This document shows positions 22,701 to 31,706 of a DNA stretch of 56,927 nt, piece by piece. A program made the position numbers and the translations under genes. The notes under the pieces are model-generated. The model searched no databases and was not told the origin of the DNA. It saw only the letters and a list, made by a program, of their open reading frames with translations. Within the stretch, counting starts at the first letter, position 1. Every line of letters begins with the position of its first letter. Origin of the DNA: Cycloclasticus sp. (GTDB lineage Bacteria > Pseudomonadota > Gammaproteobacteria > Methylococcales > Cycloclasticaceae); contig NVUJ01000012.1 of assembly GCA_002733135.1 (NCBI GenBank), positions 1-56,927 of the forward strand, given 5' to 3'.

Positions 22701-23297
22701 CGCAACAATCGGCAAGTTAAGTTTTGTCGCTAACAAAACCATCTCATTAACGACACCTTCTTCACCAGTACGGCCTAGTCTTTGCACCTCAAGATAAAAG
22801 CGATCTGCAAACGCCGTTTTCCATCGAGCAGCCGTTTCCTCCGCAACTTCACTATTTTTTGAGGCAAAAAGACCAGAGAACAGGCCATCTAGACAACCCG
22901 ATAACGCGATTAGCCCATCATTCTTAGCTAATATCGCATCCGTCGTTAAGTAAGGGACTCCTTTATCTTGGCCATGCAAATAAGCATCTGAAATTAACTC
23001 AGACAGCCCCAAGTAACCCTGTTTATTTAGAACCAGTAATGTAATGACATATGGTTTCTTTTGATCAGCGGAATCTTTAATTAATACATCCACACCGAGT
23101 ATAGGCTTAACGCCAGAGGCTATTGCTGCTCGGTAAAACTTTACTGCTACAAACAGGTTCATTTGATCTGTTACGCCAATAGCAGGCATTGATAATTCTG
23201 TAACACGTTTCACCATCGGTTTAACGCGCATAATGCCATCTACTAAGGAATACTCAGTATGGTTCCGTAAATGAATAAATGTAACGCTATCGCTCAT
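19794..23297 (-). CDS. dnaE: DNA polymerase III subunit alpha
   Basis: Catalytic subunit of the replicative polymerase, 1167 residues (E. coli 1160). Order: PHP domain (about 5-280, with HLRNHTEYSLVDG at the start); palm and finger domains with GPGRGSGAGSIVAYAL and the catalytic PDFDVDF near 405; the tandem helix-hairpin-helix region (YGLGAIKGVGEAAIDSI near 835); OB domain (VTIAGLVLEVRTRPTKNG, about 985); and a C-terminal tau-binding region. The PHP motif lacks a clear full metal set by eye, as is common where proofreading is done by DnaQ. Its ATG overlaps the rnhB stop by four bases. Confidence 0.97.
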   Translation of the reverse strand: MSDSVTFIHLRNHTEYSLVDGIMRVKPMVKRVTELSMPAIGVTDQMNLFVAVKFYRAAIASGVKPILGVDVLIKDSADQKKPYVITLLVLNKQGYLGLSELISDAYLHGQDKGVPYLTTDAILAKNDGLIALSGCLDGLFSGLFASKNSEVAEETAARWKTAFADRFYLEVQRLGRTGEEGVVNEMVLLATKLNLPIVATNASCFLMEEEYNAHEARVCINQGRVLSDTRRAKTHTEQQYLKSQEEMAELFSDLPEALENSVEIATRCNIELSLGENFLPDFPVPKGMTTDEYFSELAQQGLAKRIDETSERINFDDDKRQVYQARLTRELDVICQMGFPGYFLIVADFIKWAKNNGVPVGPGRGSGAGSIVAYALRITDLDPIEFDLLFERFLNPERVSMPDFDVDFCMEGRDRVIDYVGEKYGRDKVSQIITYGTMAAKAVIRDVGRVLGHPYGFVDRLAKAIPFEIGMTLTKALDESPDLLTAYQDEEEVRELIDLALQLEGIARNAGKHAGGVVISPSKLTDFSPLYCEEGGANLVTQFDKDDIEAVGLVKFDFLGLRTLTIIDWALQNINARLSAKGEAIIDIDVLPRDDELTYELLKNYATTAVFQLESRGMKDLIRRLRPDTFEDIIALVALFRPGPLQSGMVDDYINVKHGRKKAEYAHPTLIPILEPTNGVILYQEQVMQIAQDLAGYSLGTADLLRRAMGKKKPEEMAKQREMFTTGAVANNVKEEVATYIFDLMEKFAGYGFNKSHSAAYALIAYQTAWLKANYPSEFMAAVLSSDMDNTDKVVMFIDECRDMGLEILPPDINQSAYRFTTNEDGHIIYGLGAIKGVGEAAIDSIIEQRVSGGVYTDHKELAKRIDARKANRRVQEALIKSGALDCLEENRAELMRELPKTLQLAEQHVKSVKAGQNDLFGISIEESPQKSANVSVEPWSENERLKAEKVTLGLYLTGHPFDAVKEEMSSIISGKLSTMLEMELGSAGGGQYRRTKGKPVTIAGLVLEVRTRPTKNGSKIATVILDDGSARMEAVAYSEVFNNYSESLVSESIVVIQGNISFDDFVGQNRVSIESVMTVEQARQKYLKDLLIEFNPNDADGIERLNLLYKLFKEHKGGACPIKIKMTLTGASSALALPDEWSVSPSDELIDSLKKILPEQQNFIRY

Positions 23298-23860
23298 GTT
23301 AGCAATGCTCGAACTGGTCCGAATGATTTACGATAAATGGGCGCAACGCCTTGTTGAATAATAATTTCTTTATGTTTTGGCGTTGGGTAACCCTTATGAC
23401 CTGACAGTTGATATCCTGGATACATCACATCAAGCGTTCCCAAAAAATCATCACGATACACTTTTGCAATAATAGACGCCGCAGAAATCTCCGGAATCAA
23501 CGCATCGCCACCTTTAATACATTCACCGGGCACATCAATAGTAGGGTAAAAAGTGCCGTCAATTTGTGCAAAATCAGCTTTTAAAGAAAGGCCATCAAAC
23601 GCCCTCTTCATCGCCAACAAACTAGCTTGGAGAATGTTTATTTCATCAATTTCATTCACTTCTGCGCGGCCTATTGACCAAGCTAATGCTTGCTCTTGAA
23701 TTTGTGCTGCTAAATACTCTCTTTTTTTGTGTGTTAATTTTTTGGAGTCGGCTAACTCTGCAATTGGCTTATTGGTATCCAAGATAACCGCAGCCGCCAT
23801 AACCGGCCCTGCTATACACCCGCGGCCTACCTCGTCAATTCCAACAATTAGCTTACTCAA
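23294..23860 (-). CDS. rnhB: Ribonuclease HII
   Basis: RNase HII removes single ribonucleotides and RNA-DNA hybrids. The 188-residue protein begins IVGIDEVGRGCIAGPV with the catalytic D8-E9 pair. It also has ADSKKLTHKKRE near 38-49 and SIIAKVYRDDFL near 133-144. The start is TTG at 23860 with GGTGAG upstream inside the end of lpxB. The lpxB-rnhB-dnaE order is the conserved gammaproteobacterial one. Confidence 0.95.
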   Translation of the reverse strand: MSKLIVGIDEVGRGCIAGPVMAAAVILDTNKPIAELADSKKLTHKKREYLAAQIQEQALAWSIGRAEVNEIDEINILQASLLAMKRAFDGLSLKADFAQIDGTFYPTIDVPGECIKGGDALIPEISAASIIAKVYRDDFLGTLDVMYPGYQLSGHKGYPTPKHKEIIIQQGVAPIYRKSFGPVRALLT

Positions 23861-23862
23861 AC

Positions 23863-25023
23863 TTATATCTCACCATTTATAACACGTGAAACAATATCAG
23901 CTGCCCGATTGTCCGCATCTCGCGTTAAATTTATCTTCATATCACTGAATTGATTAACCATATCAGACGTTATTTTTGGATCACGATAAATGTTGATTAA
24001 TTCTGCTGCAAGCAATTCCGCCTTCGCATCGTCTTGAATAAATTCTCGCACTACTTGTTTACCTGCTATTAAATTAGGCATTGATACAAAAGGTGCTTTG
24101 AGTAAATCGAAGGTTTTAAAAACCCACGCCGTTAATGCAGATAATTTATATGCAACAACCATCGGTTTTTTAAATAACATGACCTCTAAGGTTGCTGTTC
24201 CAGAAGCAACCAGAACAGAATCTGATGCAGATATCATCAAGCTGGACGCCATGACTGCTACTTTTATATCAAGTTTAATAGCAGAATTGGCATAAATTTC
24301 ATTAAAAAGCGTCGCCGTCTTCTCGTCAGGCATTGGCAGCAATACTTGTAACCCGGGTATTTTATTTGCAAAAATCTTAGCCGCCTGAATAAATAACAAA
24401 CTATGTCTATTAAGCTCACCTATGCGACTACCTGGCATGATTGTTAATACAGGAGCATCAACATCAATTCCTAGATTCTTTCTTGCTGCTAAAATATCAG
24501 CCTCTCCGCTATACTTATCAGCTAAAGGGTGTCCAATAAAGTAAGCGGGCACTGGCGTGTTTTCGAAATATTTCTCTTCGAAAGGAAAAATGCATAACAA
24601 AGCATTTAAGGAACCAATTAATTTTTTTATTCGTTTGGGTCTCCATGCCCATACGGTCGGACTCACATAGTGTACCGTTTTTATACCAAACTGATGAATA
24701 TCTCGCTCTAATTTTAAATTGAAGTCTGGGGCATCTATACCAATAAACACATCTGGTTTTACGTTTAAAATAGACTGTCTTAATTGTTTCCTAATACCTA
24801 GCAGTTCAGGCAAATGCTTTAACACCTCAAATAAACCAAATACAGACAGTTTAGACATCGGGCAAGAAGATTCAAAACCTTCGGCAATCATTCTTTGACC
24901 ACCAATACCAGAAAATTTAGCGTTGGGATAACGTTCTTTCAGACACCGAATCAACCCTGCACCAAGAATATCGCCAGAGTGTTCACCAGCAACCATCATG
25001 ATGTGTATTGGGTTGTCAGTCAT
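23863..25023 (-). CDS. lpxB: Lipid-A-disaccharide synthase
   Basis: LpxB joins UDP-2,3-diacylglucosamine to lipid X to form the lipid A disaccharide. The 386-residue GT19 protein shows MMVAGEHSGDILGAGLI at about 9-25, FIGIDAPDFNLKLE near 93-106, VHYVSPTVWAWRPKRI near 118-133, LPFE-type CIFPFEEKYF near 145-154 and LTIMPGSRIGELNRH near 195-209. It is separated from lpxA by 91 nt in which I see no gene or clear promoter. With lpxD, lpxA and fabZ it makes the conserved lipid A block. Confidence 0.96.
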   Translation of the reverse strand: MTDNPIHIMMVAGEHSGDILGAGLIRCLKERYPNAKFSGIGGQRMIAEGFESSCPMSKLSVFGLFEVLKHLPELLGIRKQLRQSILNVKPDVFIGIDAPDFNLKLERDIHQFGIKTVHYVSPTVWAWRPKRIKKLIGSLNALLCIFPFEEKYFENTPVPAYFIGHPLADKYSGEADILAARKNLGIDVDAPVLTIMPGSRIGELNRHSLLFIQAAKIFANKIPGLQVLLPMPDEKTATLFNEIYANSAIKLDIKVAVMASSLMISASDSVLVASGTATLEVMLFKKPMVVAYKLSALTAWVFKTFDLLKAPFVSMPNLIAGKQVVREFIQDDAKAELLAAELINIYRDPKITSDMVNQFSDMKINLTRDADNRAADIVSRVINGEI

Positions 25024-25114
25024 ATAGTGCGCTATCTCAATAGTTAGTCGTGCTTATTTGAAAATATGATGCAAGGCATAGTCACTACACCCAAGAGCTT
25101 ATAGTTGCCTATGT

Positions 25115-25885
25115 TTACCTAAGAATACTGCGGTTGGAATTTTCTAGAAAACCCATCATTCCTTTTAACTTAGGCTCATCAGCTGCAAGTTTACCGAGCT
25201 CAACCGTTGCTTCTGATAATTTTAAACCTGATTTGTATAACACTTTATAAGCGCGTTTGATATTAAGTATTGATGCCGGAGAGAACCCCTTTCTATCCAA
25301 ACCAACTGAATTGATACCATGAGGTTTAGTTGGCCGTCCGCCAACCATCACATACGGTGGCACATCTTTCGAAATTGCGCTGCCCATTGCCGAAAAACAA
25401 TGATCCCCCAGGTGACAGAACTGGTGCACAATTGTAAAACCACCCAAGATAACGTGTGAACCAATATGAACGTGCCCACCTAATGACGCTGCATTGGCAA
25501 GAATGACACCATCAGCAATAACGCAGTCATGAGCGACGTGTGTGTAGGCCATCAGTAAGTTATTATTACCAATAGACGTCAGATTTTTATCTTGAGTCGT
25601 GCCTCTGTGAATGGTAGTGAATTCACGAATTTCATTATTATCGCCAATTCCAAGAAACGATGTTTCGCCGGCGTATTTTTTATCCTGCGGATCCTCTCCT
25701 ATTGAAGCAAATTGATAAATACGATTATTTTTTCCTATCGTTGTTGTTCCATTAACCACAACATGAGGGCCGATTTCTGTACCGGAGCCTATTGAAACAT
25801 TGGCACCTATAATCGTATATGCACCAATTTTTACATTTTCGTCAACGCTAGAGCTTGGGTCAATTAACGCTGTTGGGTGTATCAT
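25115..25885 (-). CDS. lpxA: UDP-N-acetylglucosamine acyltransferase
   Basis: LpxA adds the first 3-hydroxyacyl chain in lipid A synthesis. The 256-residue protein (E. coli 262) is a left-handed parallel beta-helix with many hexapeptide repeats such as IGAYTI, IGSGTE and IGKNNR. The catalytic-histidine region is YTHVAHDCVI near 116-125. A C-terminal helical domain follows from about 190 (GLDRKGFS onward). Its ATG overlaps the fabZ stop in ATGA. Chain-length preference cannot be read reliably by eye. Confidence 0.97.
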   Translation of the reverse strand: MIHPTALIDPSSSVDENVKIGAYTIIGANVSIGSGTEIGPHVVVNGTTTIGKNNRIYQFASIGEDPQDKKYAGETSFLGIGDNNEIREFTTIHRGTTQDKNLTSIGNNNLLMAYTHVAHDCVIADGVILANAASLGGHVHIGSHVILGGFTIVHQFCHLGDHCFSAMGSAISKDVPPYVMVGGRPTKPHGINSVGLDRKGFSPASILNIKRAYKVLYKSGLKLSEATVELGKLAADEPKLKGMMGFLENSNRSILR

Positions 25886-26331
25886 TTAGTTGAATCCTTT
25901 GATGCACACATAATATCTGCAGACACAATTAGCTTACCCTCAACTGTAGCCGAGGCACTAAAGGTCCAGATATTACGTCTATTTTTTTTATATATTGCTT
26001 CAATCATTATCTGATCACCCGGTACAACCGAGCGTTTAAATCTAGCATTATCAATGCCCACCAAATAATATTCGCCGAAATCTTCACCCCGATCAATGAG
26101 CGTCTTCATCGAAAGCAAACCCGTTGCTTGAGCTAATGCCTCAAGAATTAACACCCCTGGCATGATGGGGTTGTGAGGAAAGTGACCTGTAAATTGCGGT
26201 TCATTATAAGTAACGTTCTTCAGCGCAAGCAGACGTTTACCAGCCTCATATTCAACAACTCTATCAATCATCAAAAAAGGATACCGATGTGGTAAAAATT
26301 CCATGACCTTTCTTACATCATCTTGATTCAT
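25882..26331 (-). CDS. fabZ: 3-hydroxyacyl-[ACP] dehydratase FabZ
   Basis: FabZ dehydrates 3-hydroxyacyl-ACP in fatty acid elongation and competes with LpxA/LpxD for the same acyl-ACP pool. The 149-residue hot-dog protein has PHRYPFLMIDRV near 14-25, the catalytic His in FTGHFPHNPIMPGVLILEALAQ (in part, about 48-69) and the downstream Glu in the same segment. Its ATG shares one base with the lpxD stop. Clustering with lpx genes is universal in this class. Confidence 0.97.
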   Translation of the reverse strand: MNQDDVRKVMEFLPHRYPFLMIDRVVEYEAGKRLLALKNVTYNEPQFTGHFPHNPIMPGVLILEALAQATGLLSMKTLIDRGEDFGEYYLVGIDNARFKRSVVPGDQIMIEAIYKKNRRNIWTFSASATVEGKLIVSADIMCASKDSTK

Positions 26332-27356
26332 TAAGATTCCTTCTGAGACTTAATTAAGTTATTAATTTTCTTTGTCAGCTTATCTAATTGTTTAAATCGA
26401 ACAGCATTTTTAAGCCAATCACTATTTTTTTGAAAAGGAGTGCCTGACGAATATGCGCCCGCTTCTTTTATAGAGTGAGTTACCATCGTCATTCCCGTAA
26501 TGTGCACACCGTCTGCAATGGTTATGTGCCCGACAAGGCCTACACCACCTGCCAACGTACAATGGCTGCCAATAATTGCGCTACCTGCGATGCCAACGCA
26601 TCCTGCAATTGCCGTATGTTCACCAATACATACGTTATGTGCAATCATCACTTGATTATCAATTTTCACACCGTTGCTGATAACCGTATCATCCAGCGCC
26701 CCACGATCAATCGTCGTGTTCGCTCCAACTTCAACATTATCACCAATAACAACTTTTCCAAGTTGAGGGATTTTAAACCAAGCTTTTGATTCTGTTTCAG
26801 GGGCGTAGCCAAATCCATCACTGCCAATTACGGCACCCGAATTAGCAATAAAGTGCTGACCAATGACTGTAGAACTCCCTAGCGTTACATTGGCAACTAA
26901 ATTAGAATGCCGCCCAATAAACACGTCATTTTGGATAACACAGCCAGGGCCAATGACGCAGCCTTCTTCAATAGTAACGTTATCACCAATGCATACATTG
27001 GGGGATATAACGCAACTTTCTGCTATTGCAGCATTAGAGCCTATTGTCACAGATGAATGGATAGAACCATTCTGAGCTTCTACCGATGTAATGATAGTTG
27101 CCGCTTTCGCATAAGACAAATACGGGTTATTAACCACCAATGCATTTACTGGACAATCAACTAGAAACGGTTCGGATAAAATTACAACACCAGCTTTAGT
27201 GTTACTTAAAGCTGGGATATATTTTGTATTATAAATAAAGGATAACTGATTCGAATTTGCATTGGATAACGTAGCACATCCTTTAACTACCCGTGTAGAA
27301 TCACCATGTATTTCGGCACCTAATAAATCAGACAATTCACCTAAAGTAATGTTCAC
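26331..27356 (-). CDS. lpxD: UDP-3-O-(3-hydroxyacyl)glucosamine N-acyltransferase
   Basis: LpxD adds the N-linked acyl chain in lipid A synthesis. The 341-residue protein has an N-terminal UDP-binding domain (1-100), then a long left-handed beta-helix of hexapeptide repeats (about 100-290) with the catalytic-histidine region near 238-242 (NQVMIAHNVCIG). The C-terminal helix (about 315-340) follows. It lies 21 nt after skp, in the bamA-skp-lpxD order of E. coli. Confidence 0.96.
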   Translation of the reverse strand: MNITLGELSDLLGAEIHGDSTRVVKGCATLSNANSNQLSFIYNTKYIPALSNTKAGVVILSEPFLVDCPVNALVVNNPYLSYAKAATIITSVEAQNGSIHSSVTIGSNAAIAESCVISPNVCIGDNVTIEEGCVIGPGCVIQNDVFIGRHSNLVANVTLGSSTVIGQHFIANSGAVIGSDGFGYAPETESKAWFKIPQLGKVVIGDNVEVGANTTIDRGALDDTVISNGVKIDNQVMIAHNVCIGEHTAIAGCVGIAGSAIIGSHCTLAGGVGLVGHITIADGVHITGMTMVTHSIKEAGAYSSGTPFQKNSDWLKNAVRFKQLDKLTKKINNLIKSQKES

Positions 27357-27377
27357 AAAATAGAACCTTAATGTAGC

Positions 27378-27884
27378 CTATTTTGTTGATAGTCGTTGTT
27401 GTACCTTTTTAGTAATATCTACATTTTCACTGGAGAAAACAACGCCACCCTGTAGTACCAAGTCATATTTCTCGGCCTTAGATAAGCTTTCGATAGCCTC
27501 AAACACTAACCGTTGTAACTTAGCGCGTTCTTCATTACTTCTTAAGTTAATATCTTCTCTAAATTCTTCTTGATCACGTTTCAAGTCACGTTTTTTCTCA
27601 AGAATACTTCGTTGTAATTTTCTTACTTCTGTCTCGCTCATCATCTTTGCATCGCGAGCAAGTTTCTCATCCAGTTTTTTGATTTCTTTCTGGCTGGCTA
27701 ATAGGCGTTTATTTCTCGGCGAAAACTCTTTTTCTAATGCCACTCTAGCTTTTTCAGCTTGCGGGGCTTTTTCAAGTATTACCGCAAAGTTAACAACACC
27801 AATCTTAATCTCGGCTGCCTGAACGGTAGCACCTAATGCAAGTGTTAATACGCTTGCAATAATACTTTGTTTTAAAAATTTCAA
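27378..27884 (-). CDS. skp: Skp/OmpH-family periplasmic chaperone
   Basis: Skp is a trimeric periplasmic chaperone that carries unfolded outer-membrane proteins to the Bam complex. The 168-residue precursor has a clear signal peptide (positively charged start, hydrophobic stretch, cleavage near ATVQA, residue 23). A lysine- and glutamate-rich helical arm (about 50-130) forms the tentacles. It lies between bamA and lpxD. The family is weakly conserved, so the call leans on the signal peptide, composition and position. Confidence 0.92.
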   Translation of the reverse strand: MKFLKQSIIASVLTLALGATVQAAEIKIGVVNFAVILEKAPQAEKARVALEKEFSPRNKRLLASQKEIKKLDEKLARDAKMMSETEVRKLQRSILEKKRDLKRDQEEFREDINLRSNEERAKLQRLVFEAIESLSKAEKYDLVLQGGVVFSSENVDITKKVQQRLSTK

Positions 27885-27916
27885 TTTACTTCTCCTGCTA
27901 TTTTACAACTAAAAAT

Positions 27917-30259
27917 TTATATGCCCGATCCGAAAGCGAATTGGAATGTTTGAATTTCATCGTCATCACCTTTATTAATGGGTTGCGCTAAACTAAATGA
28001 TAACGCGCCAAAGGGAGATAACCACTTTGCTGACACACCCACTGAATAGCGCAACTCTCCAAGGTCAATTTCATCATCATATACATTACCTGCATCAACG
28101 AAGGTGCTTAATCGAACAGAGTTATTATCTGCCATAAAGGGTACTGGGAATATAAATTCGGCGTTACCAACCAATTTCACACTACCACCAATTGGGTCAT
28201 CGAATGCGTCTCTAGGCCCCAGTGTATTGTCTGTAAAACCACGTACTGAACCTTTACCACCAGCATAGTAATTCTCAAAAAACGGCAGAGAGTCTGCGTC
28301 GCCGTAGGAATCGCCATAGCCAAAATCACCATTTAAATATAGCGTTGTATGACGTGATATGGGGAAATATTGTTTCTGATTATAAGAGATTTTATAAAAC
28401 TCTAAATCTGAGCCCGGTACAGTAATAACACCCGATAAACGTTTAGACCCGCCACGGGTTGCAAAAACAGCCCTATTTCTTGTGTCTGTAGCCCAAGCAG
28501 CCGTTGCTTTAAGGTTAGTGTATGACTCACCATTATTCAAAACGAATCGGCCTGTTCGACTCAATGCAGCCTCTGCTTCAGCATCAGTCAAGCCGCCATC
28601 AATAAAACTTTGCTTTAATGCTGCCGGATCAAAACCAAGATCAAGCTCAGTGAACTCAAGATCAAAACCAAACCCTATCCTGTCACTCTCATTGAGCGGG
28701 ATACCGAAGTTGACACCCATATTAAATGTTTCCGTTGAATAATCTGAGCTATTTGCCTGTTCGGCATCTGTCGTGCGGTAACTAATATTGAATCCTCTGC
28801 TAACTCCATCAATTGTATAGTAAGGATTTGTATAACCAAGGCTATAAACAGTATTTACTTCACTGTTATTAAAGCTAGCACTGACTCTTTTGCCTGTACC
28901 TAAGAAGTTATTTTGGCTAATACTTGCATTAAGCACGATACCCTGAGATTGTGAAAAGCCAGCACCGGCGGTTATATTACCCGATGATTTTTCTTTAACC
29001 GTGTACTTCACATCCACTTGATCTGTAGTTCCTGGTACAGCGGGTGTTTCAACATCTACCTCATCGAAATGCCCTAAACGAGATAGTCTAGCTTTGGACT
29101 GCTCAACAGCAGAAGTAGAAATGGGCGCTGCCTCCATTTGCCTAATCTCTCTTCTTAGCACCTCATCACGAGTCTTTGTATTTCCTTGCATAATAATACG
29201 GCGAACATATACACGTTTCCCAGGATCTACAAAAAACGTAACTTTTACCGTCGCATTCTCATTATCAATTTCTGGAATCATGTTTACATTCGCAAAGGAG
29301 TAACCTTGATGACCTAAAATGGTGGTGATGAATTCAGACGTTTGAGTCGCTTTCTTTCTAGAAAAAATGTCGCCGGGTTGAACGATAACGTAAGGAATCA
29401 GTTTATCTGGACTAACAATTAATTCGCCTGCTAATTTCACTTCACTAACCTTATGTAGCTTTCCTTCGTCCACATTAATGGTGATAAAAATTCCATTTTT
29501 ATCAGGGCTAATTGATACCTGAGTTGATTCAATTTTAAAATTTATATAACCGCGGTCTTGGTAAAACGAATTTATACGCTCTAAATCTGCTGATAATTTT
29601 TGTTTTGAGTATTGGTTGCTATTGGTATAAAAAGAAATAAGTGTCGGCCCAGTTAATTCAAACTCCTCCAGTATTTCTTCATCAGAAAATGCTTTATTCC
29701 CCACTACGTTAATCTTCTTAATGCTAGCGGCTTCTCCCTCAACAACACTAATTAATATAGCAACACGATTGCGTTCTAGAGTCGTTACTTTACTGTCAAC
29801 CTCAGCAGAATATTTACCATTATTGTAATATTGCTGCAACATTTCGTTTTTTACTTTGTCCAATACTAAAGGATTGAAGACTCGACCTACAGCCATACCC
29901 ACGTCTTTAAATGCTTCCAGTAACTGTTCTGTTTGAATATCATCATTACCTTCAAAATCGATGCTAGTAATAGCTGGGCGTTCTTTAACATTAATAATCA
30001 ATGTTTCGGTATCTTGAGCAAGGTCGACGTCACTAAAAAACCCCATTCTGAATAATTCTCTGATGACATTCTCTGAACGCTCATCATTAAATTGATCACC
30101 CACTTTAATTGTTAACGCGTTAAAAACAGCGCCCGCTGTAATGCGCTGAAGACCATTAACCCGAATATCTTTAATAACAAAATCATCGGCAGCAAAAACA
30201 CTACCAGAACTAAGCATTAAAAATACAAAAGAAATAGTAATGAACATCCGTTTAAACAT
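27917..30259 (-). CDS. bamA: Outer membrane protein assembly factor BamA
   Basis: BamA is the central barrel of the machine that folds and inserts outer-membrane proteins. The product (780 residues from the chosen ATG) has a signal peptide ending near SVFA, then five POTRA domains (about 25-420). A 16-strand barrel ends in the typical C-terminal FAFGSGI, near the aromatic-rich end that BAM recognises. VRGF in GGKGSVRGFTD near 660 is the conserved lid-loop motif. ATG 30259 was chosen over GTG 30268 because it gives a standard signal peptide. Its own promoter lies just after rseP. Confidence 0.96.
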   Translation of the reverse strand: MFKRMFITISFVFLMLSSGSVFAADDFVIKDIRVNGLQRITAGAVFNALTIKVGDQFNDERSENVIRELFRMGFFSDVDLAQDTETLIINVKERPAITSIDFEGNDDIQTEQLLEAFKDVGMAVGRVFNPLVLDKVKNEMLQQYYNNGKYSAEVDSKVTTLERNRVAILISVVEGEAASIKKINVVGNKAFSDEEILEEFELTGPTLISFYTNSNQYSKQKLSADLERINSFYQDRGYINFKIESTQVSISPDKNGIFITINVDEGKLHKVSEVKLAGELIVSPDKLIPYVIVQPGDIFSRKKATQTSEFITTILGHQGYSFANVNMIPEIDNENATVKVTFFVDPGKRVYVRRIIMQGNTKTRDEVLRREIRQMEAAPISTSAVEQSKARLSRLGHFDEVDVETPAVPGTTDQVDVKYTVKEKSSGNITAGAGFSQSQGIVLNASISQNNFLGTGKRVSASFNNSEVNTVYSLGYTNPYYTIDGVSRGFNISYRTTDAEQANSSDYSTETFNMGVNFGIPLNESDRIGFGFDLEFTELDLGFDPAALKQSFIDGGLTDAEAEAALSRTGRFVLNNGESYTNLKATAAWATDTRNRAVFATRGGSKRLSGVITVPGSDLEFYKISYNQKQYFPISRHTTLYLNGDFGYGDSYGDADSLPFFENYYAGGKGSVRGFTDNTLGPRDAFDDPIGGSVKLVGNAEFIFPVPFMADNNSVRLSTFVDAGNVYDDEIDLGELRYSVGVSAKWLSPFGALSFSLAQPINKGDDDEIQTFQFAFGSGI

Positions 30260-30304
30260 ATTAATCACAATAAAGTTTCATTATCCAATTTGGTGTAGCA
30301 AGAT

Positions 30305-30333
30305 AGTATAGATAAAACATCTAACCGACTCAA
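30305..30333 (-). promoter_or_regulatory. Sigma-70-type promoter of bamA-skp-lpx block
   Basis: Minus strand: TTGAGT (-35, 30328-30333), a 17-nt spacer and TATACT (-10, 30305-30310). It sits in the gap between rseP and bamA. The predicted start is about 40 nt before bamA. No sigma-E-like GAACTT box was seen, although bamA is sigma-E-controlled in E. coli. Confidence 0.6.
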
Positions 30334-30347
30334 TACGTATTTTTTAT

Positions 30348-31706
30348 TTAACCAAAAAACCGCTCTAAATCTACAAAAATAGCCAGCAGCATCATAGAGA
30401 GCAACATGAAAATACCTAGGCGCATAAATATGGCTTGTGATTTCTCAGATACTGGCTTTCCTTTTAAAGCCTCTATGAAATAAAAAAGTAGGTGACCACC
30501 ATCAAGCATGGGTATCGGTAATAAATTTATAACACCCAAACTAACGCTCACAAATGCGAGGAATTTTAAAAACGTTATTAAGCCAATAGAAGCTGTCATC
30601 CCTGCGTATTGGGCTAAACTAATCGGACCGCTTAAATTCTTCACAGAAGCTTCTCCAATCAACATTCTGCCGATTAACTTAACTGTTAATACCGAGTAGC
30701 TCATTGTTTGGGTAAATGCCTCGTTTATCGCCGGCAACACAGCTAAGGAATAGGATGTGTAATATGTTTCAACAAATTGCTCGTCAATCATTGGCGCAAC
30801 GCCAATTCTACCAATGACAATATCATTTTCAATTATTTCTTTAGGTGTAATCAATAACTGAGTTACTTGCTCATCTCTCAATACCTCAACACTTAGTTGA
30901 ACACCTGGGCTCGCACGGGTCACTGTTACCCACTGGCGCCAAGTATCAACAAGTTGATGATTTGCTGATATGACTAAATCACCTGTTTTAAACCCCGCTT
31001 TATCTGCTGGCTCCCCATCAATCACCTCACCAATATAAGGCTTCATAGTAGGCATAAATGGTTCTATTCCAATACTTGCTACCATTTCATTGGGCTCAAT
31101 CATTGCACCGTCACGAAGACGAAGAATTACCTTATTCGTTCGACCATCAGGCTTAATAACGGTAGCTGTAACTTGCCCATCATCTAACAACTCGCTAGAA
31201 ATTAGGCCAATAGCCACTCGCCAAATACTAGCAGGACGATTATTAATTGTTTCGAATGAATCGCCTACTTCAATACCCGACTGAGAGGCAATTCCGGATG
31301 GCTCAAGCTTACCCACGATAGGTTTTAAACCCTCTTCACCTACTGTCAAAATTACCCAAAATAAAATGAACGCAAATATTAAATTAAACAAGGGGCCGGC
31401 CAAAACAATGGCTATTTTGCTGAGCAAAGGTTTGTTGTTAAACGCTAACTCTTTTTCATCTTCCGTGACATCGCCATCTCTTTCATCCAACATTTTTACG
31501 TAACCACCTAATGGGATACTGGCAATCACATAGTCTGTGGGGTCATTTTTTCTATTAAATTTAAACAACGGCGCACCAAAACCGACTGAAAACCGTAGTA
31601 CCTTGACGCCACACAATCTAGCCACCCAGAAATGACCAAATTCATGTATTGTCACAAGAATGCCTAGCGCAGCAATAAATGAAATGATTGCAATTATGAC
31701 TGTCAT
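30348..31706 (-). CDS. rseP: Site-2 zinc metalloprotease RseP
   Basis: RseP cleaves membrane-bound anti-sigma factor RseA in the sigma-E envelope-stress cascade and clears signal peptides. The 452-residue inner-membrane protein carries the zinc motif HEFGH at 21-25, two periplasmic PDZ domains (about 110-310, with EPSGIASQSGIEVGD and DGEPADKAGFKTGDLV), and the second active-site motif LLPIPMLDGGHL near 395. Its ATG overlaps the dxr stop by four bases. No rpoE/rseA genes are in the window. Confidence 0.96.
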   Translation of the reverse strand: MTVIIAIISFIAALGILVTIHEFGHFWVARLCGVKVLRFSVGFGAPLFKFNRKNDPTDYVIASIPLGGYVKMLDERDGDVTEDEKELAFNNKPLLSKIAIVLAGPLFNLIFAFILFWVILTVGEEGLKPIVGKLEPSGIASQSGIEVGDSFETINNRPASIWRVAIGLISSELLDDGQVTATVIKPDGRTNKVILRLRDGAMIEPNEMVASIGIEPFMPTMKPYIGEVIDGEPADKAGFKTGDLVISANHQLVDTWRQWVTVTRASPGVQLSVEVLRDEQVTQLLITPKEIIENDIVIGRIGVAPMIDEQFVETYYTSYSLAVLPAINEAFTQTMSYSVLTVKLIGRMLIGEASVKNLSGPISLAQYAGMTASIGLITFLKFLAFVSVSLGVINLLPIPMLDGGHLLFYFIEALKGKPVSEKSQAIFMRLGIFMLLSMMLLAIFVDLERFFG